A stretch of DNA of 64,000 bases, taken from assembly GCA_036346205.1 (NCBI GenBank), contig JARFJB010001594.1, positions 3,395,501-3,459,500 on the forward strand, in the 5' to 3' direction. Under the pieces are notes generated by a model that did no database searches, was not told the origin of the DNA, and saw only the letters and a list, made by a program, of their open reading frames with translations. Position 1 is the stretch's first letter. Each line of letters starts with the position of its first letter. Position numbers and translations under genes: made by a program. Shown one piece after another: positions 22,356 through 33,344 of this stretch. The DNA comes from Vesta saturnalis. Its lineage: Eukaryota; Arthropoda; Insecta; Coleoptera; Lampyridae.

Positions 22356-23560
22356 TTAACACGTTCAGCACTATGTGTATCTTTTTAGATATACATTATC
22401 TTAGACAATGTGTACCCAAAAAGATACACAAGCACTATTTCGTTTTAGGTGTTGTGTACCTTTTACGCGCACGTTTTTAATACATGTTATATGGCCTACA
22501 CGAATTTCCTGCTATATTTGGCTTTGGGGCTCGGTTGTCTCATTAAATAAAACTATATTATATAATAAAACAAACATTATTTTGTAAAAAAAATTATTTT
22601 GAAAAATAATGAGCCTTCTCTTTAGGTTGAAAAAGTAAAGTTAAACGAAAGAAAAATATTTTAACACAAAAAAAATGCAAGCGAGTAGCATTGAAACACG
22701 GCCGACAAATCGTATTCTTGCATATAGAACATTTCGTAGATACTTGGGCTGTTCTAACTAATTTTCCGTAGATTAGTTTTCCTTTTCTACCATATTTTTC
22801 TTAGCATTTTACTCAGCGCCCACGAACTATTTTGGGTACCACTTACTACAACGACGTAAAGCAGATCCGTATGTCGCCATTTGGTCACTAAGATAAATGA
22901 TTTGCCGTTATTGTATTCTGTAACTGACTTCATTAGGTGACTGTTTTAGGTCTGACTAGTTGTACGTATTCCACGCCTCGCTTGTCGCGCCATTTTAGTA
23001 CAATAATACCATCTTTTGTTTGCTTGGCCGACATCTCACCTCTTTTTATTTTAGCTCCCATAACATATCTTGGCAAGTATTTTCTGTTGGACCTCAACGT
23101 ACCTACCAGATGAGTCTTTCTGCGTCTCAAACGATAAGCGAGCGGAACGCTTGTATAGTAATTATCCTTATACACTGTTCTACCCTCGTCTAAAAGGCCA
23201 TCTGTTAGCGTCATGACGGTTTTTCAGTTTGTGGATCTTTTGATTTACCGCAGAAAAGCGAAAGATTTCATGTATAGCCTTTTTCAGTGCACAGCTTGTA
23301 AACTTTTATACCATACTTCGCTGCCTTGTTCTAAAAATAGAAGCAAAAATGATGTTTTCCCTCACTCTTGGATAAATTTTCTATAATGCTATCTCTCTTT
23401 TATACATGTAGTTTCTCTATTAGAAGTGACCACACGACGTAAAATGAGTCATTCATTTTTAGCTACTTTTAATTTCAGCAAATTACATGATATCATAAGT
23501 TCGAAACATACGAAACGTTGGTTGGTAAGCGCAAACTAGTAGCGCGTAAAAGTGTCATTG
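22356..23560 (-). mobile_element. second piggyBac-type element, degraded
   Basis: The left end is TTAACACGTTCAGCAC (from 22356), followed by a 12-bp hairpin GTGTATCTTTTT / AAAAAGATACAC (22374-22432). Inside is a minus-strand transposase remnant. CTTTTACGCGC (about 22460) has its inverse GCGCGTAAAAG at about 23543, perhaps subterminal repeats. The right TTAA end is not seen. Confidence 0.6.
22650..23400 (-). pseudogene. piggyBac transposase remnant
   Basis: Reading right to left, about 23380-23220 gives KYGIKVYKLCTEKGY and a following NLSLFCGK, a conserved piggyBac stretch. The 93-residue piece at 22933-23214 has EGRTVYKDNYYTSVPLA (second catalytic Asp, DN), RKTHLVGTLRSNRK and IVLKWRDKR. After a frame change, LSDQMATYGSALRRCSKWY near 22830-22890 covers the third Asp region. 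Finally CSICKNTICRPCFNATRLH (about 22680-22740) is the Cys-rich tail. The N-terminal half and the first Asp region are missing; at least two frameshifts and two stops are present. Confidence 0.8.
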
Positions 23561-23666
23561 ATCGAGTATTTTTTTTAGCGACTTTTTAGTTTCTGCAAAT
23601 GGCATTTACAGATTGTCATGGATACATAATTGAATTCGAATTCAGGGTGTGTTTTTACGGTACATG

Positions 23667-23917
23667 ATACCGAGCTGGTAGTGTAGTGGTGGCACGACCT
23701 GTTTAGCATTCGGCAGGTAGTGGGTTCGATTCCCGTTACCGTCTACCTTGTATGAGGTTTAGTATATCAACCATGTGCTACTTAGGCTAATGCTGTAGTA
23801 TTCGATCTTATCCTGACAACCTTTTACACATACATATAACGTAATGTATGTATTTGCTGGGAATCCATGATTCTGAAGGAGCTTGAAATTAACACTTAGG
23901 ATAAAACTGACCTTTCC
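23667..23917 (+). mobile_element. tRNA-derived SINE with 11-bp target-site duplication
   Basis: TACGGTACATG occurs at 23656-23666 and again, identical, at 23918-23928. The 251 bp between begin with a tRNA-like head: GGTAGTGTAGTGG resembles a Pol III A box and GGGTTCGATTCCC an intact B box about 45 bases later. A unique body follows and ends without a long poly-A. The perfect duplication indicates a fairly recent insertion by target-primed reverse transcription. The partner LINE is not identifiable. Confidence 0.85.
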
Positions 23918-23929
23918 TACGGTACATGC

Positions 23930-25134
23930 AAAACGGTGAAGTTGGTTGTTGTTGTCTGGAGCTAAACATCAGTGCTATATGGTAGGCTTCATTTTGTTTA
24001 ACGTAAAATGTGTCAATGGTGAGGAATTTTTTTATTTTTGCATACCTTTTTACACAGTCAATAAAAAGGTTTTTCTAAAAGTTCACGTAACTTTGAAGAA
24101 CTATGTTGACCACTGGTAGAGTTACCAAAGACTAAAAAAATATGACTTTTGGTATGGAATAACGGTATTTAATAGTATTTTCAAAACGTTCTCTGTTTAC
24201 CACTAAATCGTAAATAATGAGTTCATGTTTATTAATGTACATGGCTATCGCATAATGACTCGGGGTCGACTACGAAATTTTAGGTTTTTAAAGGACTGTC
24301 TGATAGGTCTCAATTCTCACAACCTGTATACGATTCAAAATACGTTCACTAGCCGTTATTCGGTTCATTGCTGGAAGTAAATGTTTTCTAAATCATGGGT
24401 AGCTGCTATTACAAAACCATTCTTTCAACGTAGTGTTCAAAAATCAGTGTAACTTTGCTGTAGTTAATATTTTATGTTGAATCAAAAATCCCTATTTTTG
24501 GAAACCTAACCATTTAAAGAAGGTGACATAAATTTCAAATCGTGTATCCATGGATGCATCAACAGCCCCATTTTATTTCTAAAAATTAATTGATTATGCA
24601 TTTTATAGCGCAACTAATAAATAAAATATTAAAAATTGGACCTGTGTGAAATTGTCGACTTTCCTGCAATAGATTTTGCGTTCTTGGTGGAAGTTAACAA
24701 TAATATTTTAGCAATGTGTTACACGATCAAAGCGTCATATAGTGCTTATAAAGTCAAGGAGGTTGCACACTAACTACAATGGAAATGGACAGGGTCGTGG
24801 TAAGACGATAAATATCCTTAGAGTGCCTCCACAATCTGAGCTTTCAGTATAAACCACTTTGGATGTAAACAAGCACGTTGAAGAACTTGAAAATCTAAAA
24901 GTATTAACAACCCTAACTGAACTATTTGTTTCATCCTCGTATAATGAGCTAATATTTATGATTAACAACAAGAATTCAAAATTGATAAATAACACCGTAT
25001 GATTGTAATTGAGTACGTCAAGATTCCTTTACAAAAGCTCAATAAATTTATTTTGGCTCAAAATAATAAATACATTTTGAAAACACCAAAGTTCAATTAA
25101 TATTAAAAACAAAAAAACAAGACACCTAACTTTG

Positions 25135-25138
<4 letters not shown>
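23930..25138. other. AT-rich non-coding stretch
   Basis: No gene or repeat recognised. Stops are frequent in all frames; the one 73-codon frame near 24774-24995 has no recognisable motif. Confidence 0.4.

Positions 25139-25196
<58 letters not shown>
25139..25196. repeat. (TA)n microsatellite
   Basis: About 28 uninterrupted TA units. Confidence 0.97.
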
Positions 25197-25198
<2 letters not shown>

Positions 25199-25199
25199 T

Positions 25200-25960
25200 A
25201 CTTTTGCCCTCTATCGAATAGCATTATCAATTTTAATATGTAACGTTTCGTCTTTCCAGGACCATCATCATTTTTTTTTAATACGGTCCAGGAAATTTTA
25301 TTACATTTTTTGCAAGATTAATAACCCCTAATACTGTACTGACTCACCTCGAAAAAGATCCAGACGTTTTTTCTTGAAAAATTCATCTTCAATGTATTCG
25401 TTCCAAATTTATCCAAATTTTTAATTTAGATTAACTATGTTTATTGAATCGTACACTTTAAGTGTCGTTAGACCCTGTAAAATTCACCTTGTTATTTAAA
25501 GTATGTATTACCATGTGACCATGTAGTCCATAAGTTGCTGCGTCAAAATGATACGTCATGTCATTTCTGAAATATACCCAGTGTTAAAAGTATTTTTTAT
25601 CACTTTAAAGAGCTGTAACTTCTTCAGGAAGCACATTTGTACTAAGGTATGTTTGATTTCATCGATCCCATTTAACCTAGGGAAGTTGTAGTTATGCTTG
25701 TCCCTATACTTATGGGACACTGTATATTGAATACACTCAGTATATTCGATTCAACAAATTGGTGAAATATTCTCTATATACTTTTGAATTCATCCTCGTG
25801 TATTTGTTAAAATTACTCTATATGAATAAAATGAATAGACATGAATAATCCGTAAACGTGAATCGAATAATTCGTGATTAAACGTGAATCTACTTTGCTT
25901 TCTTACCAACAATGCAAACAAAAAAAGACGTATAATTGATTATTGGATTTAGCAAATTGC
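25200..25960. other. non-coding, with possible MITE debris
   Basis: No gene. ACGTTTCGTC...GACCATCATCA (about 25243-25270) is the inverse of a motif also found at 29590, 49500 and 50635. GGGACACTGTATA near 25717 resembles a transposon terminus. No partner end was found. Confidence 0.4.
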
Positions 25961-26024
25961 GCTTATAAGTAGAATAGCTACTGCACTTCTAACCCACTTT
26001 TGTCACTAGAAAAGTCACTAGATT

Positions 26025-27090
26025 TCAAGGTTAGTAACACTGCCCGTATCTTTTTCAAGGTCAGCGTAACCGCTTCAAGGTCACGTGTCAGGAAATAGTC
26101 AAGGTCGCTCTCATTGTCATCTCAAAGTTTATTTGCACGTACGCGCACCCCGCTTCAAAGTCAATGTTTATTTTCAATTGCAAGAGAGATACTATGGGGA
26201 TCTACTTTGATGTCCCTGCGTCGAAGTCATCGGCATTTCAAGGTCGCTCTCAACCTACGTATATTCTTCATGGTCAAATAGGGTAATCTCCCCCAAGTCA
26301 ATGGCGGATCCTAGACCACTCTTCCGCTATACTTTTTCTATGAGTGTTTTGCTCAAGGCATCATACACACAGCAATTCTTGGTTGGGCTAAGGTGTTAAT
26401 TCTTATAAATCAATTCTCAAGGTTAGGGGTATTAAATAGGCCTTTCAAGGTGTGGGGGGATTCTACCTTTCAGGGTCACCAAGCAATTCTTGGCTGAGTC
26501 CAGACGTTAGAAATCAATTATCAAGGTTGGGGGTATCATTCAGATTGTCGTTGTCTATGCTAAAATGTGAGTCAAAGTTCTTGTATTGGCTAAATTGTAA
26601 TAAAAATATTATGCTTACAGCATGTGTATACATACAGAGGTGATCCATTGTTGAAGTAATTCTTGGCCTGAGTCAGGGTCATAATTCCTAGAAATCACCT
26701 TGTAGGGCTATCAGACAAGATCGTTATCTAGGTCAATGGTAGCAATTTTCAAGGTCATAAGTCCTAAAAATGAACCGGCCGGGGTATCCCAATACATGGC
26801 CGGTAAAGATATATAGGAGGATGCTCTTCGAGGTCACGTATTCTATAGGATTCACTTTCTTGTTTTCAAGGCCATTGCGTACACACATGACCTGCTTATA
26901 TTCTTCAAGGCCACGTATAGTGATCCACTTATTAATTTATTAAGGAAAACCCGCAAGTGAATTAGGTCAAAGTCACGTACACTTTCACCTGCAGTGGTAT
27001 GGTAGTTCATGGAATGGTAGATTGTTATCTATGCTAAAAGTAGGTCAAGGTTAAATGAGACTTATATTGACTAAATGCTCTTCAAGGTCA
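26025..27090 (+). promoter_or_regulatory. cluster of TCAAGGTCA-type half-sites (FTZ-F1/ERR-like)
   Basis: Eight strict matches to YCAAGGYCR, the extended half-site bound by FTZ-F1/SF-1 class monomeric receptors, start at 26055, 26075, 26099, 26238, 26749, 26866, 26905 and 27082. All are on the plus strand. About a dozen one- or two-base variants lie between (for example 26025, 26155, 26221, 26353, 26417, 26470, 26521, 26673, 26828, 27044). With equal base frequencies one match is expected per 32,768 positions per strand. The sites are real sequence; receptor binding is an inference. They may instead be the decayed units of a short tandem repeat. Confidence 0.55.
26371..26712 (+). repeat. three diverged copies of a block starting CAATTCTTGG
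   Basis: Blocks starting at about 26371, 26482 and 26656 share AATTCTTGGCTGAGTC-like starts and AGAAATCA, followed in the first two by TCAAGGTT and GGGGTAT. The spacing is irregular (about 110 and 175 bp). Confidence 0.6.
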
Positions 27091-27359
27091 AATCTAAAAA
27101 TAGAAATGAGATAATCAGCAGGGGAGTGGGTTTAAGTAGATGTGGAAGCGGTTAAGGTATTTAAGTAGTAATGTGCAAATAAAATTGATTCAATATGTGG
27201 ATGTGCCACGCTGCTGAATCATGGACCAAAGCTGAAGATGCACCTACAGCCGTGGTATGTTTACTTCAACATTTGACGACACTGACTTTTTTCAAATCTA
27301 GTTACTTTTCTAGCGACAAAAGTGGGTTAGAAGTGCAGTATCTATTCTACTCTTATAAA

Positions 27360-27945
27360 ACAATAGCGTTATGTTTTTTACTTCCATAAATAATCTAGGA
27401 CCTTGACATAAATACGCCAAGTGACTATAAATTTGACATTAATTGAAAAATAAATAAATGAAGTTTCTATATATTAACCAATATAATTTCTTGAAACAAA
27501 TAGTTAAAATAATTCTCTGACTAAACTATGTCTCCAACATGTAAAATAAATAGGTATCTTTCAAATGAAAGGAAGTTTAACCCTCTACTAAGTTAAATGC
27601 GCATCAATTTGGCAATAAATAGAATTCAACGTCTAGACGATCAAATTCCTTATATTCTAATTTCTTACATTAATCTCTGTGATTACTGTAGCATCACTTG
27701 CACTTTTAATACTTTGATTTTAATATCTCTCACAATTTGTCCCGTGATCACTTTTTGTCTGATAGTGCTTTACTAACAGTTTAGACTTATTAATCAATTC
27801 TTAATGATTATTTACACATGTGTTAGTCTTCACATTTAATATCAACAACGGGGTTAAAATTTAACCTTCCTTCATTCGTTATTTAACAGGTTGATCTTAT
27901 TTACACATTATTACTTTGTTTATTTGCACAACACGCACAGATACC
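27360..27945. other. AT-rich non-coding stretch
   Basis: Nothing recognised apart from one opposite-strand half-site-like ACCTTGACA near 27401. Confidence 0.4.
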
Positions 27946-27946
27946 G

Positions 27947-28479
27947 CAAAGTTTTTATTGTGATAATCAAAGAGCCTGTTAATTAAACTGCGCGCTTACT
28001 TAGTCAACACTTCACCCTCACCGAACAAGCATCATAACTAAAGGTTGGCTGCAGACACTAAATCATAATTCCCTATTTTTTAAATAAGTACCTCTCGGCA
28101 TTTTAAAAACGTCATCAATTTTATAGCGCTTACTCAAAGTCAACTACTCTTGAAGTTGTTTAAGTATCACATGATCGCGCCGAGAAGAAAATCTGAAACG
28201 ACTCTATGCAATCGAAAGTTTTTATTGTGATAATCAAAGACCCTGTTAATTAAACTGCGCGCTTCACTTCAACCTCACTGAACAAGAACCCTAACTAAAG
28301 GTTGGCTAAGGACACTCTAAATGAGAATTCCTTTTTCTTAAATAAGTACCTCGCAGCGTTTTAAAAACGTCATCCATTTGTCGCGCTCACTCAAAATCAA
28401 CTACTCTTGAAGTTGTTTAAGTATCACATGATCGTGCCGAGAAGAAAATCTGAAACGACCCCAACGCAATCGAAACTTT
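27947..28479. repeat. two-copy tandem duplication, ~266-bp unit
   Basis: 27947-28212 and 28213-28479 share long identical blocks, for example AAGTTTTTATTGTGATAATC at the starts and CTACTCTTGAAGTTGTTTAA near the ends. Differences are scattered substitutions and small indels, so the duplication is not brand new. Confidence 0.9.
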
Positions 28480-29529
28480 CAAATCTACGCCATTCTGAAA
28501 TTTTAAAAGAAAAATATAATTTTATGAAATCTCTAGATTCGATTTTCAAATTCACTCCATAGGATGTCCAAAGCGTAACCTCAACTTTCTATGATAATCT
28601 CATAGAACGACGATTACTTTTGCGCACAGAACAGTAACTTTTAATGCTGTTTGTCCTTCAATGATACGTAAAATTTTTTATTTTACATTTAGGTCAATTA
28701 TATGCATAAAACATGCGTGAAATACTCGAACTATATTTTATACTGAGTTGGTTCCAAAACGCATTTGTTCCACACTACTCTTTTGTGTTAATTCCAAATA
28801 TAAATTTCCTTATAGAGCTTCGGCTAGTGAACAGAATTTCCAGCGTTGTTCTTTGTGGGCATAAATTTACGACGATTTAACATAAGCCATTGGCGTAACG
28901 CACGCAAGATATACAAAAAATTACTTATTTACACATTCCAACTTATTATACATGGTCTCAAGTATGAAATGGTGCGACATAATACGTAATAAGCCACGGC
29001 GTACTTTAGTACTCCGTGAATAACCATAATACTTCATTATGTCACAAATAAATATGCAAAGATTACAATTAATGTATGCAATGTCTGAGTGTGAGAATAT
29101 GAGAAGCTATCAAAGTTTATGATTTTTTTTATGAAAAATTAAGTAATATGTGGCTATTCCTTTCGTACTATTGGTGGGTAATATATAATAAACTTTTTTT
29201 AATTTCAAGGACCAATTATATATAATGAGCTCATTTCTTCATCTATTTCGAGGACTAAGATTTTATTCGTGTTTGTACAGTAGATACGTAATAGTTATTT
29301 ATGTATCAAGGGCGTAAAACATGCGTTTATACACCGCAACGTATAAGGGCCAGGGCCGTCAGGAGAGGGTTATTAACACGTAAGGTGCATAAACGCTGTT
29401 TGCACCCGAAATACATACAAAATTGAAGTTGTATGAGTTTTATATCGCAATATTATCAAAACTCGCCTTGTGTAAATAGTTTGTATTCGTTATAGAGAAA
29501 GTAGATCTGTATTATGTGTTTTGTAACTG
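28480..29529. other. AT-rich non-coding stretch
   Basis: No gene recognised. Near 29200-29265 a stretch with CCAATT and GAGCTCATTTCTTCATCTA resembles the repeat at 31385-31540. Confidence 0.4.
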
Positions 29530-29757
29530 TGGTTTCATATTAGTTGTGTTGATCGGCATATTTCCACAGTTCTTGCTTTTTTCAGCGCGACGTTTCGGTA
29601 GCAGAACTTTGCTTCCGCCATCAGGTTTAGGCTTAAGAAGGACTGTTTTCGCACTGGAGTCGAATTCATATGTATGACTTTTTCCCAAGCACTTGACTAC
29701 TCTCAGATTCGAACTTCTTTCACTTACAAGTCTTGACACCTGTACCGCTGAGCCACT
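29530..29757 (-). mobile_element. tRNA-derived SINE with hairpin body motif
   Basis: On the minus strand TGGCTCAGCGGTA (from about 29755) fits an A box and AGTTCGAATCT (about 29705) a B box, the spacing of a tRNA head. The body contains CCTGATGGCGGAAGC, then TTCTGCTACCGAAACGTCG, a stem-loop-like motif near 29588-29630. The 75-codon open frame over this region is incidental. Target duplications and the exact 3' end are not clear. Confidence 0.6.
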
Positions 29758-29792
29758 GAGTAATCCAATATATATTTTTTAGAACTTTTTCG

Positions 29793-29872
29793 TGGTTGCG
29801 CAGTAGTTTATTGCGCACGTTGCGCAGTAACTTATTACGCAGGTGTATTGCGCTTAAGCTCTTGCGCATTAT
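29793..29872. repeat. short minisatellite, ~24-bp unit
   Basis: About three imperfect copies of a unit with GTTGCGCAGTA and TTATTGCGCA between 29793 and 29872. Confidence 0.6.
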
Positions 29873-29946
29873 TGGAATCCATATAGGTTTCATTTCTACA
29901 CTAGCTTGGTTTATTGGATTTTCTGCTAGTGCGATGTGCGAAAATA

Positions 29947-31164
29947 CGAGGGCGTATTTTTATGTTATCTACCTAGCCATGAAGAAAAGCACATAGAGAA
30001 CAAAAAAATTATTTTTTTACTTAACTCCCTTCAACACTAATATACTTATTCCATCTTTTTTTCAATTGCCCCATACCTCAGAAAAAAATTCCTTCGGTAA
30101 CTCTGCAAAATATTCTCAAGAGCTTCTTTGAATTCTTCATCTGAAGCAAAACGCTTTCCCCTGAGATGCTTTTTTAAATTTTTGAATAAGAAGAAGTCTG
30201 ACGGAGCTAGGTCGGGACTATAAGGTGGATACCTTAACTCCACAATCATTGATTATCTGCTGAACTTTGATTGCCTTATGAACATGAACCCTACAATTGT
30301 CGTGCAGCAACAAGTTTTTTTGTGGATAAGAATGCGGACGTTTTTCCTTCAGAGCAGTTTTAATTTTTAATTGTTTCCCTAGGCCTCCCATTTATGGTAC
30401 ACCCCCTCAGAATATATTTAATAAGAAAGACTCCTTCAACATCCCAGAAAACAGCTGCCATCCGTTTTTTCCAAAAAATTGTCTTGGCCTTTTTTGGTGG
30501 TGGAGAGTCCGTATGAATCCACTGCATGGATTCTTGTTTAGTACGAGGGTCCTAGTGATGTACCCAAGTCTCGTCCCCGGTGATAATTCGAAATAAAAAT
30601 TGTTTGTCCCTCTCCAACTCGGCCAATTTTTTTTGAGTAACTTCTTTTCTGTACAGTTTTTGTTCAGGTGTAGCAATTTGGATATCCACCTTCATACCCA
30701 AATCGTTATACAAAATTTTGGGACACTTGTTTCGGATATACCGACTTCATTGGCAATGACAGAGATCTTTACGCGCCGATCTTTCAGTACCAAATTTTCG
30801 ACTTTTCGCACAATGTCTTCAATTCGAACTTCAACGGGTCGTCCGGACTTTGGGTCATCATTGATTTATTCTCGACCCCATCCAAAGAATTTAGATCAAT
30901 ATTTTACTTCCCCATACACAGCAACCATTCTTTCATGAATTGCTTTTGGACCATTGCCTTCTTTTGTCAGGAACTTTATTACACTGCGATGTTCAATCTT
31001 AGCACTCATTTTATCCACAACTAGACAAATCTCTGTAAACGGCATAAACTAAACACAACTTAGCACGTGTACTTCTAACAGTGACATCAATTTTTTAATA
31101 ATGTGTTTGACATTGTCACTTTTTTGTTTCATAGCTAGGTAGATAACATAAAAATACGCCCTCA
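29947..31164 (-). mobile_element. mariner element with matched inverted repeats and TA target
   Basis: The left end CGAGGGCGTATTTTTATG (from 29947) and the right end, its inverse, finishing CGCCCTCA at 31164, are each flanked by TA (29945-29946 and 31165-31166). The shared inverted repeat extends through TTATCTACCTAGC. At 1,218 bp this is close to the usual mariner length. A transposase pseudogene fills it. Confidence 0.9.
30046..31009 (-). pseudogene. mariner transposase, frameshifted (DD34D type)
   Basis: The start at 31009 gives MSAKIEHRSVIKFLTKEGN, the paired HTH domain of mariner transposases. Further on, VRIEDIVRKVENLVLKDRR and ISVIANEVGISETSV form the second helix-turn-helix. The catalytic core has GDETWVHH near 30560 (first Asp), HDNCRVH near 30300 (second Asp; usual HDNARPH) and YPPYSPDLAPSDFFLF near 30220 (third Asp). 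All three Asp survive, with about 34 residues between the last two. Stops and frameshifts (for example near 30880, 30550, 30390 and 30250) disable it. The frame ends at 30046 with a length near that expected of mariner (about 345 residues). Confidence 0.9.
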
Positions 31165-31384
31165 TAGTTATTCTTCTTGTGACTAGTAAGCTGAGAAAAC
31201 AATAATCTGTATACATACGTTCGCGTTACCATAGCAACTAAGGCACTAAGACTAGAATATGTGTTCGCCATCTTTACCTAACTACTAACTTGAATGTGAA
31301 TTCTGAAACTGTACCGCCCGCGTTCGCTGAAGTAGTTCGCGGGCACTAAAGTGGCATTTTACGGCCGCTAGATAGATTCATAAA

Positions 31385-31725
31385 ATGTGCTTTATAGTCC
31401 GAGATTGCATAAAATTTTTTTTTAATTTAGAGGGCCAAATTCGCTGAATTGAGTTCATTTCCTCATCTACTGTACAACTTTGCGACCTTTTTTGGGAAAA
31501 ATAAAGAAATGTGGCATTATTTTTTGAGCTGTGTGTTTAATTAGAAATGCGTGACAAACTTGTTTTGGTACGTAGGCTAAATCATTTGAATTTCGAGGGC
31601 CAAATATTTTAAATAATCCTCACCTATCGTATACAATTCATGAATATAAGAATTTTATAAAAATTTACGAACTTTTTTGAGAAAAATAGGAAATTTGTGG
31701 GAACATCATTTGACCTACAGCTACT
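31385..31725. repeat. two diverged direct copies of a ~170-bp segment
   Basis: Both have AATTT-GAGGGCCAAAT, then a stretch with CGAACTTTTTTG or CGACCTTTTTTG, AAAAATA and GAAATGTGG-like sequence. A third, more distant relative lies at 29120-29265. Confidence 0.45.
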
Positions 31726-31839
31726 TTCTGTTCTCTCTGGCTTATGTTAATGCCCCCTATGTATCTATCTCTGTCGCTCTCGTGGAAATTCTCTATGTGA
31801 ATTAATATCCATATAGTTATACTGCTTACATTGGTACTA

Positions 31840-32030
31840 TTAATAGCAGTAGCATAATTGTAGTGTAATTAAAGAGAGTAGTTGTATTGCAGTGAGATAA
31901 GTGGTATTACTGTGGAATTAATGGTATTAGAGCGGAATTAATAATATTATAGCGTAATTGGTGGTATTAGTATGGAATGAGTTGTTATTAGATTTGAATT
32001 AGTGGTAAACAGCTTTCTTTAGGGCTGTGA
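31840..32030 (+). repeat. degenerate minisatellite, GTGGTATTAG-type units
   Basis: Units such as GTGGTATTACTGTGGAATTA and GGTATTAGAGCGGAATTA recur about six times at roughly 24-27 bp spacing, with many changes. Confidence 0.65.
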
Positions 32031-32580
32031 GGGCATTAGTGGTAACTAGTTCCAGAACCGTAATATTAGAATCGATTTTACAAAGTCTTGTTGATTTTAC
32101 TATGAGGAACTCTCCATTAAGTGTGGGTTTGGTATAATTTTTTGCTGGACCAATTTTTTTGTTATTGGGAACTCTTATACAACATGAAAACGAAACGTTA
32201 CTCAGAACTTGTCAAAAATTGGTGTACCTTTTAAAGAGGTATCTACACTTTTTGTTCTAAAGTTGATGATTTTCGATATACTCACAAAAGTTGCTTTTCT
32301 AGAACTTTTCACTCTACGAGAGACATTTGTAATCCTTTTGCTATAAAGTGAATAGTTTCCCAGATATTAAGTGTTTGAAAACTCACCCTACGAGGTCATT
32401 ATTGCCACTAAATTTTAAACAAACCGCTTGAGCATTTAGTGCAGTCTCATCGGCTGCCCTTATTTAGTCAGGGAATACCAACGGCATTATTGATAGCTAA
32501 CGGTATTGTTGATAATATGTGAACAGTACTGATGTTACTCCAATATCTTGTCAAATAATGCCAAATTGGCATTTGATGTA

Positions 32581-33344
32581 TACAGGGTGAATCTTATCTA
32601 ATCCGCCAAAATTAAAGGAGTACTAGAACTCATCATTCTAAGCAAAACAGTTCATATGTAGGTGGGTCCGGAAATGCTTTGTTTCCGAGATACAGGGTGT
32701 CAAAGTTGAAAAAATAAATCGCGTTTTATTCAATATCTTTCGACTGTTTCGAAATAATTTCATGAAATTTTTTATATTGGGGTTTTTTGGGATGACAAAT
32801 TCAAATCTTTTCTGCTAAAAAAAGTGAAGTTGCTAAGAGCAGACACATAAGTAAACAAGTAAGAATCCCCATTGTTAAACCTGTCAAAAGAATACCCTCC
32901 GAAAATGTGTATGCATCATGAGCTTTAAATGCGTTTTTCTCGGAAAGGGTTGCTCCTAGCGACCTCACTAAGATATACCTTTTTTTAGCAGAAAAGATAG
33001 GAAGATCAATTTTTCGAGTCCAAAATGGTATACAGTGTAGCACAAAAAAATTGCGACGATTTAAAGGGGTCGAAATGGTTGCCGCTGGCGCCCCCTAGAA
33101 ACCACAACTAAATGGACTAGAAATTTAAATTTGTCATCCCAAAAAACCTCCACATACGAAATTTCATGAAATTATTTCGAAGAAACAGTCGAAAGATATT
33201 GAAGAAAACGCGATTTCTTTTTTCAACTTTGACACCCTGTATCTCGGAAACGAAGCATTTCCAGACCCATGTACATATGAACTTTTTTGCTTAGAATTAT
33301 TATTAATTATTAATTATGGCGGATTAGATAAGATTCACCCTGTA
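32581..33344. mobile_element. foldback MITE with ~230-bp inverted arms
   Basis: The left end TACAGGGTGAATCTTATC (32581) and the right end, its inverse at 33327-33344, are flanked by TA. The inverted homology continues through GACACCCTGTATCTCGGAAA-type sequence and CAGTCGAAAGATATTGAA-type sequence to about 32810 and 33125. The middle has no transposase. This is a non-autonomous Tc1/mariner-like foldback. Confidence 0.9.

Larger units (their letters stand above)
25963..27358. mobile_element. non-autonomous element with ~65-bp inverted repeats carrying nuclear-receptor half-sites
   Basis: The left arm (25963-26025) includes CTGCACTTCTAACCCACTTT. The right arm (27292-27358) is its inverse with about four mismatches and a 2-base indel. 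No open frame inside has recognisable protein motifs. The interior is filled with variants of TCAAGGTCA in one orientation and with a three-copy repeat near 26371-26712. Flanking target duplications could not be fixed. I know of no named element with this build, and absence from databases was not checked. Confidence 0.65.
31167..32580. other. non-coding, with degenerate short repeats
   Basis: No gene recognised. Two related ~170-bp segments (31385-31550 and 31555-31725) and a minisatellite lie inside. The rest is AT-rich. Confidence 0.4.
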
